Of a stretch of 32,559 nucleotides of DNA, positions 17,188-24,876 are shown piece after piece (the first letter of the stretch is position 1; every line of letters begins with the position of its first letter). The notes below the pieces were generated by a model. The model saw nothing but the letters and a program-made list of their open reading frames with translations, did not search any database and had not been told where the DNA came from. This DNA is from Candidatus Limnocylindrales bacterium (GTDB lineage Bacteria > Chloroflexota > Limnocylindria > Limnocylindrales > CSP1-4). Position numbers and translations under genes: made by a program. The DNA is taken from positions 1-32,559 of the forward strand of contig JARLHH010000173.1 of assembly GCA_031292335.1 (NCBI GenBank), in the 5' to 3' direction.

Positions 17188-17541
17188 TCAGAGGAGCTCG
17201 ATCTGGACGATCGGGGCCCTGTCACCGTTCCGGTTGCCGAGATGGGTGATCCGGGTGTACCCGGACGTCCGCTCGGCGTACTTCGGGGCGATCTCATCGA
17301 ACAGCTTCTTGATGACGAGGGGCTCGTCGGGGAGCTCGGCGACGACGGTTCGCCGCGCGGCAAGGTCACCCCGCTTGGCAAGCGTGATCATCCGCTCCAC
17401 CTGGGGGCGGATCTCCTTGGCCTTCGCCTCGGTGGTCATGACCTTCTCGTAGCGGAAGACCGACACGATCAGGTTCTTGTAGAGGGCGAGCCTCGGCCCC
17501 TGCATGCGGCCGAGCTTGCGGCCGCCGATCTGGTGGCGCAT
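17188..17541 (-). CDS. rplQ: 50S ribosomal protein L17
   Basis: L17 sits near the peptide exit tunnel of the 50S subunit. MRHQIGGRKLGRMQGPRLALYKNL at the start (shown in part; the family has MRHRxxxxKLxRxxxHRxAL) and RERxx-type basic region TKAKEIRPQVERMITLAKRGD are present. RSGYTRI-type TSGYTRITHLGNRNGDRAPIV and ELL close the protein. It has 117 residues, a normal length, and ends the alpha operon behind rpoA, three bases apart. Confidence 0.97.
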   Translation of the reverse strand: MRHQIGGRKLGRMQGPRLALYKNLIVSVFRYEKVMTTEAKAKEIRPQVERMITLAKRGDLAARRTVVAELPDEPLVIKKLFDEIAPKYAERTSGYTRITHLGNRNGDRAPIVQIELL

Positions 17542-17544
17542 CGC

Positions 17545-18546
17545 TCAGACCTCCTCAGACTCGTCGGCGAACGGCTCGTCGCCATCGTCCTCGACGTCGG
17601 CGATCTCCGACGAGTCCGTCTCCGGGACGAGGAAGCCCCGCATCCGGAGCCGCTCCTTCATCTCGTCGAGCGACTTCTTGCCGAAGTTGCGCATGCGCAG
17701 CAGGTCGTCGTCGGTGAGCTGCAGCAGCTGGCCCACCTTGACGATGTTGTTGCGCTTCAGCGAGTTGTAGGCCCGCATCGGGAGGTCGAGCTCCTCGATC
17801 GGCATCTCGAGCATGTTCGCCGGGATCTGCGGGACCCCGCTCGCGGGGCTGGCCGCGATCGCCGCGGTGCCGACGTTGGCAAACAGCGAGAACTGGCGGA
17901 CGAGGATCTCGGCGGACTTGGCGAGCGCATCCTCCGGGCTGATGGTCCCGTCCGTCTCGATCTCGAGGGTCAGCTTGTCGTAGTTGGTCATCTGGCCCAC
18001 GCGGGTGTTCTCGACCGTGTAGTTGACCTTCCGCACCGGCGTGAAGATCGCGTCCACGGGGATGACCCCGATCGGCAGGCCCTCGGGGCGCTCGGCGGCC
18101 AGGTAGCCGACGCCCCGCTCGACGGTCAGGTCGATCTCGATCGTCACGTCATCGCTGTCGAGCGTCATGAGCACGAGGTCCGGGTTGATCACCTCGACGT
18201 CCGCCGACTCGACGATGTCCGCCGCGGTGACCCGGCCGGCTCCCGACTTGACCAGCTTGAGCTGGACCGGGTGGGCGGCGAAGCTCCGAAGGCGCAGCTT
18301 CTTGACGTTGAGGACGATCTGGGTCACGTCCTCCTTGACGCCGGGGATCGTGGTGAACTCGTGGAAGACGTCCCGGATCTGGATGGACGTGACCGCTGCG
18401 CCCTCGAGGGACGAGAGAAGGACACGGCGGAGCGCGTTGCCGAGGGTCACCCCGTAACCGGCGGGCAGCGGGCTGGCCTCGTATTTTGCGTACGAGCCCT
18501 GTTCGGCGACAGGCTCGATCTGGGTCGTGGCGTCGAGTTCGATCAT
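17545..18546 (-). CDS. rpoA: RNA polymerase alpha subunit
   Basis: Alpha dimerises to nucleate RNA polymerase, and its C-terminal domain binds UP elements and activators. The N-terminal domain (1 to ~225) contains YGVTLGNALRRVLLSSLEGAAV and, later, RPEGLPIGVIPVDAIFTPV. The C-terminal domain (from ~250) has LDLPMRAYNSLKRNNIVKVG and LRMRNFGKKSLDEMKERL. The tail is unusually acidic (ADVEDDGDEPFADESEEV). The start MIELDATTQIEPV at 18546 is chosen because it matches the alpha N-terminus; codons upstream run into rpsD. 333 residues. Confidence 0.97.
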   Translation of the reverse strand: MIELDATTQIEPVAEQGSYAKYEASPLPAGYGVTLGNALRRVLLSSLEGAAVTSIQIRDVFHEFTTIPGVKEDVTQIVLNVKKLRLRSFAAHPVQLKLVKSGAGRVTAADIVESADVEVINPDLVLMTLDSDDVTIEIDLTVERGVGYLAAERPEGLPIGVIPVDAIFTPVRKVNYTVENTRVGQMTNYDKLTLEIETDGTISPEDALAKSAEILVRQFSLFANVGTAAIAASPASGVPQIPANMLEMPIEELDLPMRAYNSLKRNNIVKVGQLLQLTDDDLLRMRNFGKKSLDEMKERLRMRGFLVPETDSSEIADVEDDGDEPFADESEEV

Positions 18547-18556
18547 GGGGGCGGGG

Positions 18557-19183
18557 CTACCTCGAGTAGTACTCGACCACGAGCTGCTCGTTGAGCTCGA
18601 GCGGCATCTGGTCGCGGCGCGGGGCACTCATGATGGTGCCCGTGAAGGTGGCCGGGTCCAGGGACAGCCACTCGGGGACCTGCCCCGAGCGGAGCGCCTC
18701 GCTGACCGCCTTGAACGGCTCGCGCTCGCGCCGCGAAGGACGCACCTCGACCCGGTCGCCCGGCTTGCAGTGGTAGGACGGGACGTTGGTGGGACGGCCG
18801 TTGACGGCGAAGTGGCCGTGGGTCACGAGCTGGCGCGCGTGGTCACGGGACGCCGCGATGCCGAGCCGGAACACCACGTTGTCGAGCCGCAGCTCCAGGA
18901 TCCGGAGCAGGTTCTCGCCCGTCACGCCGGGGCGGGACTCAGCGTCCTCGAAGTAGTTGTGGAACTGGCGCTCCAGGACGCGATAGATGCGGCGGACCTT
19001 CTGCTTCTCGCGCAGCTGGAGGCCGTAGTCGCCGACCTTGCGGCGGCGGACGCCGTGCTGGCCGGGCGGCGAGGGGCGCCGCTCGAACGAGCACTTCTTG
19101 GTATAGCAGCGCGAGCCCTTCAGGAAGAGCTTGGCGCCTTCGCGGCGGCAGAGCCGGCAGACCGGTCCGGTGTATCGAGCCAT
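18557..19183 (-). CDS. rpsD: 30S ribosomal protein S4, zinc-binding form
   Basis: S4 nucleates 30S assembly and, in many bacteria, represses its own alpha operon. The 208-residue protein carries four cysteines near the N-terminus (C9, C12, C26, C31), the C+ arrangement that binds zinc. LRILELRLDNVVFRLGIAASRDHARQLVTHGHF is the S4 RNA-binding domain (split for length). The end VVEYYSR is normal. The gene lies between rpsK and rpoA in the usual alpha-operon order. Confidence 0.98.
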   Translation of the reverse strand: MARYTGPVCRLCRREGAKLFLKGSRCYTKKCSFERRPSPPGQHGVRRRKVGDYGLQLREKQKVRRIYRVLERQFHNYFEDAESRPGVTGENLLRILELRLDNVVFRLGIAASRDHARQLVTHGHFAVNGRPTNVPSYHCKPGDRVEVRPSRREREPFKAVSEALRSGQVPEWLSLDPATFTGTIMSAPRRDQMPLELNEQLVVEYYSR

Positions 19184-19197
19184 GATGCTTCTCCCGG

Positions 19198-19593
19198 CTA
19201 CACGCGGCGCCGCTTGGGCGGGCGGCAGCCGTTGTGCGGGATGGGCGTCACGTCGGTGATCGCGGTCACCTCGAGGCCGGCGGTCTGGAGCGAGCGGATC
19301 GCCTGCTCACGACCGGCGCCGGGGCCTTTCACGTAGACCTCGACCTGGCGCATCCCGTGCTCCATCGCCTTCTTGGCGGCGGACTCGGCGGACAGCGCGG
19401 CGGCGTACGGCGTGCTCTTCCGGGAGCCCTTGAACCCGACGACCCCGGCCGATCCCCAGCTGACCACGGCACCGCCGAGGTCCGTGATGGTGACGATCGT
19501 GTTGTTGAAGGTCGCCTGGATGTGCACGTGCCCGACGGGCACGTTCTTGCGCTCCCGCCGGCGCTGCTTGGGTGCGCGCTTCCGATCGGCCAT
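19198..19593 (-). CDS. rpsK: 30S ribosomal protein S11
   Basis: S11 lines the platform of the 30S subunit near the E-site. NVPVGHVHIQATFNNTIVTITD is the family's early stretch, KGSRKSTPYAAALSAESAAKKAMEHGM lies in the middle, and the basic end DVTPIPHNGCRPPKRRRV is nearly universal. Length 131 is normal. It is followed by rpsD with a 14-base gap and an appropriate ribosome site (GGGAG before ATG of rpsD). Confidence 0.98.
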   Translation of the reverse strand: MADRKRAPKQRRRERKNVPVGHVHIQATFNNTIVTITDLGGAVVSWGSAGVVGFKGSRKSTPYAAALSAESAAKKAMEHGMRQVEVYVKGPGAGREQAIRSLQTAGLEVTAITDVTPIPHNGCRPPKRRRV

Positions 19594-19611
19594 ACGTTCG
19601 GCTCGTCCCTC

Positions 19612-19983
19612 TTACTTCTTGCGCCGCGCGCCGACCGTCTTCTTCGGTCCGCGACGCTGGCGAGCGTTGGTCTTGGTGCGCTGGCCGCGGACCGGCAGGT
19701 TGCGCCGGTGCCGGAGGCCGCGATACGAGCCGATCTCGATGAGGCGCTTGATGTTCAGCGCCACCTCGCGGCGGAGGTCGCCCTCGACCTTGAACCGCCG
19801 GTCGATCAGCTCGCGCAACCGGGTGACCTGGTCCTCGGTGAGGTCCCGGACCCGGGTGTCGGGGTTGACGTTCGTCTGCTGGAGGATCTTCTGGCTGGTT
19901 GGCAGCCCGATCCCGTAGATGTAGGTCAGGGCGACCTCCACGCGCTTCTCGCGCGGGATGTCGACGCCAGAGATCCGTGCCAT
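19612..19983 (-). CDS. rpsM: 30S ribosomal protein S13
   Basis: S13 binds the 30S head and bridges to the 50S subunit. MARISGVDIPREKRVEVALTYIYGIG opens it (given in part), a helix-hairpin-helix region follows, and the basic tail has GLRHRRNLPVRGQRTKTNARQ then RRGPKKTVGARRKK. Length 123 is normal. It lies four bases downstream of the rpmJ stop. Confidence 0.98.
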   Translation of the reverse strand: MARISGVDIPREKRVEVALTYIYGIGLPTSQKILQQTNVNPDTRVRDLTEDQVTRLRELIDRRFKVEGDLRREVALNIKRLIEIGSYRGLRHRRNLPVRGQRTKTNARQRRGPKKTVGARRKK

Positions 19984-19987
19984 TCGA

Positions 19988-20101
19988 TCAGCCCTGCCGT
20001 TGCTTGTGCTTTGGATTGGCGCAGATGACCATCACGGTCCCGTGGCGGCGGATCACCTTGCAGTTGTCGCAACGGGCCTTCACCGAGGCTCGGACTTTCA
20101 A
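19988..20101 (-). CDS. rpmJ: 50S ribosomal protein L36
   Basis: A 37-residue zinc-ribbon protein of the 50S subunit, missed by simple searches because it is short and starts with TTG at 20101. The translation is MKVRASVKARCDNCKVIRRH followed by GTVMVICANPKHKQRQG. The zinc ligands are C11, C14, C27 and H32, so this is the C+ type. A GGAAG ribosome site lies a few bases upstream of the TTG. It sits between infA and rpsM as usual. Confidence 0.95.
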   Translation of the reverse strand: MKVRASVKARCDNCKVIRRHGTVMVICANPKHKQRQG

Positions 20102-20127
20102 CGGTCTTCCTTCGCGCTTGGTGCCGG

Positions 20128-20346
20128 CTACTTCAGCCGGTACGTGATCCGACCCCGGGTGAGGTCGTACGGGGACAATTCGACGCGAACCCGGTCGCCC
20201 GGCAGGATCCGGATGAAGTTCATCCGGAGCTTCCCGCTGATATGGGCAAGAACGCGGTGGCCATTCTCCAGCTCGACGGCGAACATCGTGTTCGGCAGCG
20301 GCTCGAGGACGGTTCCCTCGACTTCGATTGCGTCCTTCTTGCCCAA
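20128..20346 (-). CDS. infA: Translation initiation factor IF-1
   Basis: IF-1 occupies the A-site of the 30S subunit during initiation. The OB-fold protein has the typical 72 residues. It reads GKKDAIEVEGTVLEPLPNTMF, then AVELENGHRVLAHISGKLRMNFIRI and GDRVRVELSPYDLTRGRITYR. The start is a TTG at 20346 preceded by GGGAG; no ATG exists at the expected N-terminus (family MAKKDVIEVEG). An upstream possible promoter is at 20408-20436. Confidence 0.97.
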   Translation of the reverse strand: MGKKDAIEVEGTVLEPLPNTMFAVELENGHRVLAHISGKLRMNFIRILPGDRVRVELSPYDLTRGRITYRLK

Positions 20347-20407
20347 CGTGCTCCCTGGTGCTCCTGCTCGCGGTCGCGCACCGACCCGAGCCGACACACG
20401 AACGTGA

Positions 20408-20436
20408 AGCGTATCAAGTTCGGCAGGTTCCGGCAA
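20408..20436 (-). promoter_or_regulatory. Possible internal promoter for infA-alpha operon
   Basis: Between map and infA (106-base gap) the minus strand reads TTGCCG, a 17-base spacer, then TACGCT, with TGA just before it giving an extended -10 (TGATACGCT). TTGCCG matches four of six -35 bases. Start of transcription would be near 20401, giving a ~55-base leader that contains the IF-1 ribosome site. Similar to the TGnTACnCT element before cdaA. Predicted only. Confidence 0.4.
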
Positions 20437-20452
20437 GCGCCGGTCCCGCCGG

Positions 20453-21199
20453 CTATAGCCTGGTGAGGATCTCCGGGCCGTCCGCGGTGACGGCGATCGA
20501 GTCCTCGAAGTGGGCCGCGACCGAACCGTCGCGGGTGACAACCGTCCAGCCGTCGGCGAGCGTCTCGACGTCGGCACTCCCGAGGGTGAACATCGGCTCG
20601 ATCGCCAGGCAGATCCCCGGCGCCAGCTCGATCCCCTTCGTCTTGGTGCGGTAGTTCGGGACCTGCGGATCCTCGTGCATCTCGGTGCCGATTCCGTGTC
20701 CGACGTAGGGCCGGACCACTCCATATCCGCGCGGAAGGGCGACGTCCTCCACGGCCGCGGAGATGTCCCAGATCCGGTTGCCGGAGATCGCCGCGGCGAT
20801 CCCGGCCTCGAGGCCGAGCTGCGTGGTGGCCACGAGGTCGCGAACGGCCTGCGGGACCTCGCCCACGACGAATGTCCGGGCCGCGTCGCCGTGGTAGCCC
20901 TCGATGATGGCGCCGGCGTCGATCGAGACGACCTGCCCGTCGGCGATGGTCCGGTGGCCGGGAATCCCGTGGACGACCTCGCGGTCGATCGAGATGCAGA
21001 TCGAGGATGGGTAGCCGTTGTAGCCCTTGAACGAGGGCACTCCCCCGGCCTTCCGGATATGCTCCTCGGCGATCTCGTCGAGGTGCGCGGTCGAGACGCC
21101 GGGGCGCAGCGATTCCTCGACGAGGCCCAGCACCTCGGCGACGAGACGTCCCGCCCGGCGCATCACGGCGATCTCGGCGGTCGACCGGCGGACGATCAT
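20453..21199 (-). CDS. map: Methionine aminopeptidase, type I
   Basis: It removes the initiator methionine from new proteins. All five metal ligands of the pita-bread fold are in place: D94 (VVSIDAG), D105 (HGDAARTF), H168 (VGHGIG), E201 (AIEPMFTLG) and E232 (HFEDSIAV). The substrate loop residue H77 lies in REVVHGIPG. The protein has 248 residues, normal for type Ia without an N-terminal extension. Its ATG overlaps the adk stop (ATGA), so it belongs to the spc operon tail secY-adk-map. Confidence 0.98.
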   Translation of the reverse strand: MIVRRSTAEIAVMRRAGRLVAEVLGLVEESLRPGVSTAHLDEIAEEHIRKAGGVPSFKGYNGYPSSICISIDREVVHGIPGHRTIADGQVVSIDAGAIIEGYHGDAARTFVVGEVPQAVRDLVATTQLGLEAGIAAAISGNRIWDISAAVEDVALPRGYGVVRPYVGHGIGTEMHEDPQVPNYRTKTKGIELAPGICLAIEPMFTLGSADVETLADGWTVVTRDGSVAAHFEDSIAVTADGPEILTRL

Positions 21200-21867
21200 G
21201 GGTGCGAGCGCCAGTAGGGGATCGGCTCGATCGCGTCGAGGAGGTCGCTCGTGACGGCGGCGATCGGGCGGCGTCCGTCCACGGTTCGGAGGAGGCCGGC
21301 CGCGCGGTAGTGCTCCACGACGTCGGCGAGGGCGCCGAGCTGCTTGTCGAGGCGCGCCTGGACGACCTCCGGACGGTCGTCGTCACGCTGGACCAGGGCC
21401 GAGCCGTCGATGTCGCAGACGCCCGGGACGCGCGGCGGGTACGCCGTCTCGTGGTAGGTGTGACCGGCCGCGCTGCACAGCCAACGCCCCGTGAGGCGCC
21501 GGAGCAGCTCGTCAGCCGGGACGTCGACGAGAAGCGCGGCATCGACCGCGGCGCCGCGGTCGGCCAGCGCCCGGTCCAGGGCGTCCGCCTGGGGGCGATT
21601 GCGGGGGAACCCGTCGAGGATCACGCCGCGCCCGGCGTCCGGCGCCTCCAGGCGCTCGAGAAGCATCCCGATGGTGATCTCGTCCGGGACGAGCTCACCG
21701 CGCTCCATGTACGCCTGGGCGGCGATCCCGAGCGGCGTGCCGTCCCGCGCTGCCGCCCGGAACAGGTCGCCCGTGGCGACCCTCGGCAGCGCGAGGTGTC
21801 GGGCCAGGACGTGCGCCTGGGTCCCCTTCCCGGCGCCCGGGGCGCCGAGCAGGACGAGGATCCTCAT
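21196..21867 (-). CDS. adk: Adenylate kinase with incomplete zinc lid
   Basis: Adk balances AMP, ADP and ATP. The 223-residue protein has Walker A GAPGAGKGTQ (8-17), the AMP-binding VATGDLFRAA (30-39), GFPRNRPQADAL (86-97) and the long lid. The lid carries C131, A134, C151 and D154, where zinc-binding relatives have C-x2-C and C-x2-C/D, so one ligand (A134) is missing and zinc binding is doubtful. RDDDRPEVVQARL follows. ATG at 21867 is 31 bases after secY, and the stop overlaps map. Function certain. Confidence 0.97.
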   Translation of the reverse strand: MRILVLLGAPGAGKGTQAHVLARHLALPRVATGDLFRAAARDGTPLGIAAQAYMERGELVPDEITIGMLLERLEAPDAGRGVILDGFPRNRPQADALDRALADRGAAVDAALLVDVPADELLRRLTGRWLCSAAGHTYHETAYPPRVPGVCDIDGSALVQRDDDRPEVVQARLDKQLGALADVVEHYRAAGLLRTVDGRRPIAAVTSDLLDAIEPIPYWRSHP

Positions 21868-21898
21868 CGAATCGCCCCCGTCCGCGACACCGGCGTCG

Positions 21899-23182
21899 TC
21901 ACCGGATGAACCCCTCGTAGTTGCGCATCATCAACTGCGCTTCGAGCTGCTTCATCGTCTCGACCACGACCGACACGACGATCAGGATGCTGGTGCCTCC
22001 CAGGGAGAGGCCGGACAGGCTTGGGATGAACGCCTGGAACACGAACGGCGCCACCGCCACGATCCCCAGGAACAGCGCCCCGGCGACCGTGATCCGGTTG
22101 ACCACGCGGGCCAGGTAGTCCTGGGTCGGCCGCCCCGGCCGGATGCCGGGTATGAAGCCGCCGTTCTTGCGGAGCTGCTCGGCGGTCTCGTCGGGCTTGA
22201 ACGTGAAGGCCGTGTAGAAGTACGTGAAGCCGACGGTGAGCAGGAAGTAAAGCGACCCGTAGACCACCAGGTTGGATGGCCCGAAGGTGTTCACGAAGAA
22301 CGTCGCGATATCCGCCACGACCGTCACCTGGCTCTGGGCGAAGTAGCCCGCGATCTGGCTGGGGAAGAGCAGGATGCTCACCGCAAAGATGATCGGGATG
22401 ACGCCCGCCTGGTTGACCCGGAGCGGCAGGAACGTGGTGCCGCCCTGGTACATCCGCCTGCCCCGGACGCGGCTCGCGTACTGGATGGGGATGCGCCGCT
22501 GACCCTCGGTGATGAACACGATCGCGCCGACCGCGAACACGGCGAAGACGGCGAAGATGGCGAGGGCGACGAAGTTGGGCGAATCGAGGAACGTCCCGAG
22601 CGCCTGTGGCACGCGACCGACGATCCCGGCGAAGATCACGAAGCTGATGCCGTTGCCAATCCCCTTCTCGGTGATCAGCTCGCCGATCCACATCAGCAGG
22701 ATCGAGCCGGCCGTCAGGCTGACGATCTGGGTCAGCGTCCCGAACGATGCGAGGTCGAAGGTCGTGTTGAGCACGCCGGCCTGGTTGAGGACCGCGAGGA
22801 AGCCGTAGCTCTGGAGGATCGCCAGCGGCACGGTGAGGTAGCGGGTGTACTGGTTGATCTTGTTGCGCCCGTACTCACCCTCGCGCTGGAGCGCGGTGAG
22901 GGCGGGTACCACGCCCGTCATCAACTGCATGATGATCGACGCGTTGATGTACGGGTTGACGCCCAGGCCGACCACGGAGAAGCGCGACAGGCCGCCGCCG
23001 GAGAACAGGTCGAGCAGGCCGAAGAGCGCGTTGCCGTTGAAGAACGCGGCCAGCTTCGTCGGGTCCGCCCCGGGAACCGGGACGTGGGCCAGCGCCCGGA
23101 ACACGATGAGGGCGCCGAGGACGAACAGGATGCGCCGCCGGATGTCCGGCGCGCGGAAGGCGTTGAGGATGGAGTCGAACAC
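21899..23182 (-). CDS. secY: Protein translocase channel subunit SecY
   Basis: SecY is the membrane channel through which SecA or ribosomes push proteins. The 427-residue protein has ten hydrophobic helices. Recognised stretches: FRALAHVPVPGAD in loop 1, GLGVNPYINASIIMQLMTG (plug and helix 2), EGEYGRNKINQYTRYLTV, ITEKGIGNGISFVIFAGIV, PLRVNQAGVIPIIFAVSILLF (part) and the cytosolic loop GGFIPGIRPGRPTQDYLARV with the SecA/ribosome-contacting arginine. It follows rplO in the standard spc order, then adk. Confidence 0.98.
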   Translation of the reverse strand: MFDSILNAFRAPDIRRRILFVLGALIVFRALAHVPVPGADPTKLAAFFNGNALFGLLDLFSGGGLSRFSVVGLGVNPYINASIIMQLMTGVVPALTALQREGEYGRNKINQYTRYLTVPLAILQSYGFLAVLNQAGVLNTTFDLASFGTLTQIVSLTAGSILLMWIGELITEKGIGNGISFVIFAGIVGRVPQALGTFLDSPNFVALAIFAVFAVFAVGAIVFITEGQRRIPIQYASRVRGRRMYQGGTTFLPLRVNQAGVIPIIFAVSILLFPSQIAGYFAQSQVTVVADIATFFVNTFGPSNLVVYGSLYFLLTVGFTYFYTAFTFKPDETAEQLRKNGGFIPGIRPGRPTQDYLARVVNRITVAGALFLGIVAVAPFVFQAFIPSLSGLSLGGTSILIVVSVVVETMKQLEAQLMMRNYEGFIR

Positions 23183-23194
23183 GGCGCTGCCGCG

Positions 23195-23752
23195 TCAGTC
23201 CGCGCCGGCCGCGGGCTCGACGCCGATCGCGGTGAGCAGGGAGGTCGGGACCTCGATGACCTGGACGGTGCCGCCGGCGGCCGTGATCTTCTCGCGGGCG
23301 CTCTTGGTGAACGCGTCGGCGACCACGAACATCGGGCGGCTCACGTCGCCCCCGCCGAGGATCTTGAGCGGCTTGTCGAGGGTGCGGACCAGTCCGGCCA
23401 TGCGCAGGAGCTCCTGGTTCACCGTGACCGGGGCCGGCGTGTCCCGCTTCGGCGCGCCGGGCAGGTCACCCTCGGGAAGACGCCCGAGCTCGATCGCGGC
23501 GCCGATGGCGCCCACGTTGACGACCTCGTATTCGATCCGGTTGAAGTTGCGGAAGCCATGCAGCTTCGGGATCCGGATGTGGATCGGCGTCTGGCCGCCC
23601 TCGAACCAGGCCGGGATCGAGCTGCCGGCCCGGGACTTCTGGCCCTTGGTGCCGCGGCCGGCGGTTTTGCCCTTGCCGGCAGCGATGCCCCGCCCCACGC
23701 GGGTCTTCGCCGTGTGCGCGCCTTCGGCCGGCCGCAGATCGTGCAGCTTCAT
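23195..23752 (-). CDS. rplO: 50S ribosomal protein L15, lengthened
   Basis: L15 is a 50S protein that joins late assembly. MKLHDLRPAEGAHTAKTRVG, GRGTKGQKSRAG and FEGGQTPIHIRIPKLHGF are the family N-terminal half, and DAFTKSAREKITAAGGTVQVIE the end. At 185 residues it is ~35-40 longer than the common ~147. Extra residues sit in the middle (LPEGDLPGAPKRDTPAPVT) and at the C-terminus (PTSLLTAIGVEPAAGAD). ATG overlaps the rpmD stop (ATGA). Confidence 0.97.
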   Translation of the reverse strand: MKLHDLRPAEGAHTAKTRVGRGIAAGKGKTAGRGTKGQKSRAGSSIPAWFEGGQTPIHIRIPKLHGFRNFNRIEYEVVNVGAIGAAIELGRLPEGDLPGAPKRDTPAPVTVNQELLRMAGLVRTLDKPLKILGGGDVSRPMFVVADAFTKSAREKITAAGGTVQVIEVPTSLLTAIGVEPAAGAD

Positions 23753-23958
23753 CGGGACTCCTCCGCCGCGAGCTCGGGGAGCTCCTCCACCTCGACGAGG
23801 AAGCGGACCGCGCGGACCATCCCGCGCGTCGCCTCGTTGTCCGGCACGACGACCGTGTCGCCGATCCGGTGAAGCCCGAGGGCCTTGATCGTCGCGCGGT
23901 TGCGGGCGATGTGGCTGATCGTGCTCTTGACCTGGGTCACCTTGAGCCTAGCGGCCAT
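23749..23958 (-). CDS. rpmD: 50S ribosomal protein L30
   Basis: A 69-residue protein: LKVTQVKSTISHIARNRATI then KALGLHRIGDTVVVPDNEATRGMVRAV are the L30 signature. The ATG at 23958 lies inside the end of rpsE (11-base overlap), and an SD-like GGAGGTTGC precedes it. A short acidic tail (VEELPELAAEESR) extends past the usual ~60 residues. Coupled to rplO by ATGA. Confidence 0.95.
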   Translation of the reverse strand: MAARLKVTQVKSTISHIARNRATIKALGLHRIGDTVVVPDNEATRGMVRAVRFLVEVEELPELAAEESR

Positions 23959-24481
23959 CTGCAACCTCCGGCGCTGGCTGGCCGGCGACGAAGAGCCGGA
24001 CGGGCACGCCCCGGCGCGCCGAGATCTCCTCCGCGGACGAGAGGCCGCGCAGCGCCTCGATCGTGGCGCGCACGACGTTGACCGGGTTCGTGGATCCGTG
24101 GACCTTCGTAAGGATGTCCCGGATGCCGGCGGCCTCCACCACCGAGCGGACAGAGCCGCCGGCGATGACGCCGGTCCCCTGGGACGCGGGCTTGAGCAGG
24201 ACCCTGGCCGCCGCGTACTCCGCCCGCACCTCGTGCGGGATCGTGGTTCCCACGGTCGGGATCCGGATGAGGTTCTTCTTCGCGTCCTCGACGCCCTTGC
24301 GGATCGCCTCGGGCACCTCGCCGGCCTTGCCGAGCCCGGCACCCACGTGACCCTGGCCGTCGCCGACGATGACGACCGCCGAGAAGCTGAAGCGTCGGCC
24401 GCCCTTGACGACCTTGGCAACGCGGTTGATCTGGACGACACGCTCCTCGAGCGTGAGCTTGGCTGGATCGATCCTGGCCAC
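23948..24481 (-). CDS. rpsE: 30S ribosomal protein S5
   Basis: S5 shapes the decoding centre and the mRNA entry channel. VKGGRRFSFSAVVIVGDGQG and HVGAGLGKAGEVPEAIRKGV form the dsRNA-binding-like N-terminal domain. GTGVIAGGSVRSVVEAAGIRD and STNPVNVVRATIEAL mark the C-terminal domain. The length of 177 is normal, with a short tail QPAPEVADGR. Sits between rplR and rpmD. Confidence 0.98.
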   Translation of the reverse strand: MARIDPAKLTLEERVVQINRVAKVVKGGRRFSFSAVVIVGDGQGHVGAGLGKAGEVPEAIRKGVEDAKKNLIRIPTVGTTIPHEVRAEYAAARVLLKPASQGTGVIAGGSVRSVVEAAGIRDILTKVHGSTNPVNVVRATIEALRGLSSAEEISARRGVPVRLFVAGQPAPEVADGR

Positions 24482-24497
24482 TGGCGGTCCTCTCCTC

Positions 24498-24860
24498 CTA
24501 GAAGTCGAGACCGGCTTCCCGCGCAGCGTCGGCGAGCGTCTTGACCCGGCCGTGGTAGCGATACCCGGCCCGGTCGAAGACGACCTGCGCGACGCCGGCG
24601 GTTCGGGCCCGCTCGGCGACCAGGCGTCCGACCACTTTCGCTTCGTCGACCTTCGTCTGCTTCCCGCCCTTGAGCTCCGGCTCGAGAGAGGATGCGGCGG
24701 CGAGGGTGCGACCGGCGCTGTCGTCGATCACCTGTGCATAGATGTGGTTGAGGCTGCGGTAGACCGCAAGGCGCGGCCGCGCGGACGTCCCCTCCAGTCG
24801 GAGGCGAATCCGCTCGTGCCGTTTCTGCCGGGCGGCGCCGCGCGTGGCGGCCTTCGTCAT
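24498..24860 (-). CDS. rplR: 50S ribosomal protein L18
   Basis: L18 binds 5S rRNA in the central protuberance. The 120-residue protein shows RQKRHERIRLRLEGTSARPR, LAVYRSLNHIYAQVIDDSAG and VVFDRAGYRYHGRVKTLADA, then AREAGLDF, all family-typical. The basic N-terminus (TKAATRGAARQK) is normal. It is followed by rpsE after 16 bases with a GGAGGA ribosome site. Confidence 0.98.
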   Translation of the reverse strand: MTKAATRGAARQKRHERIRLRLEGTSARPRLAVYRSLNHIYAQVIDDSAGRTLAAASSLEPELKGGKQTKVDEAKVVGRLVAERARTAGVAQVVFDRAGYRYHGRVKTLADAAREAGLDF

Positions 24861-24876
24861 CGTGGTCGTCCTTCCG

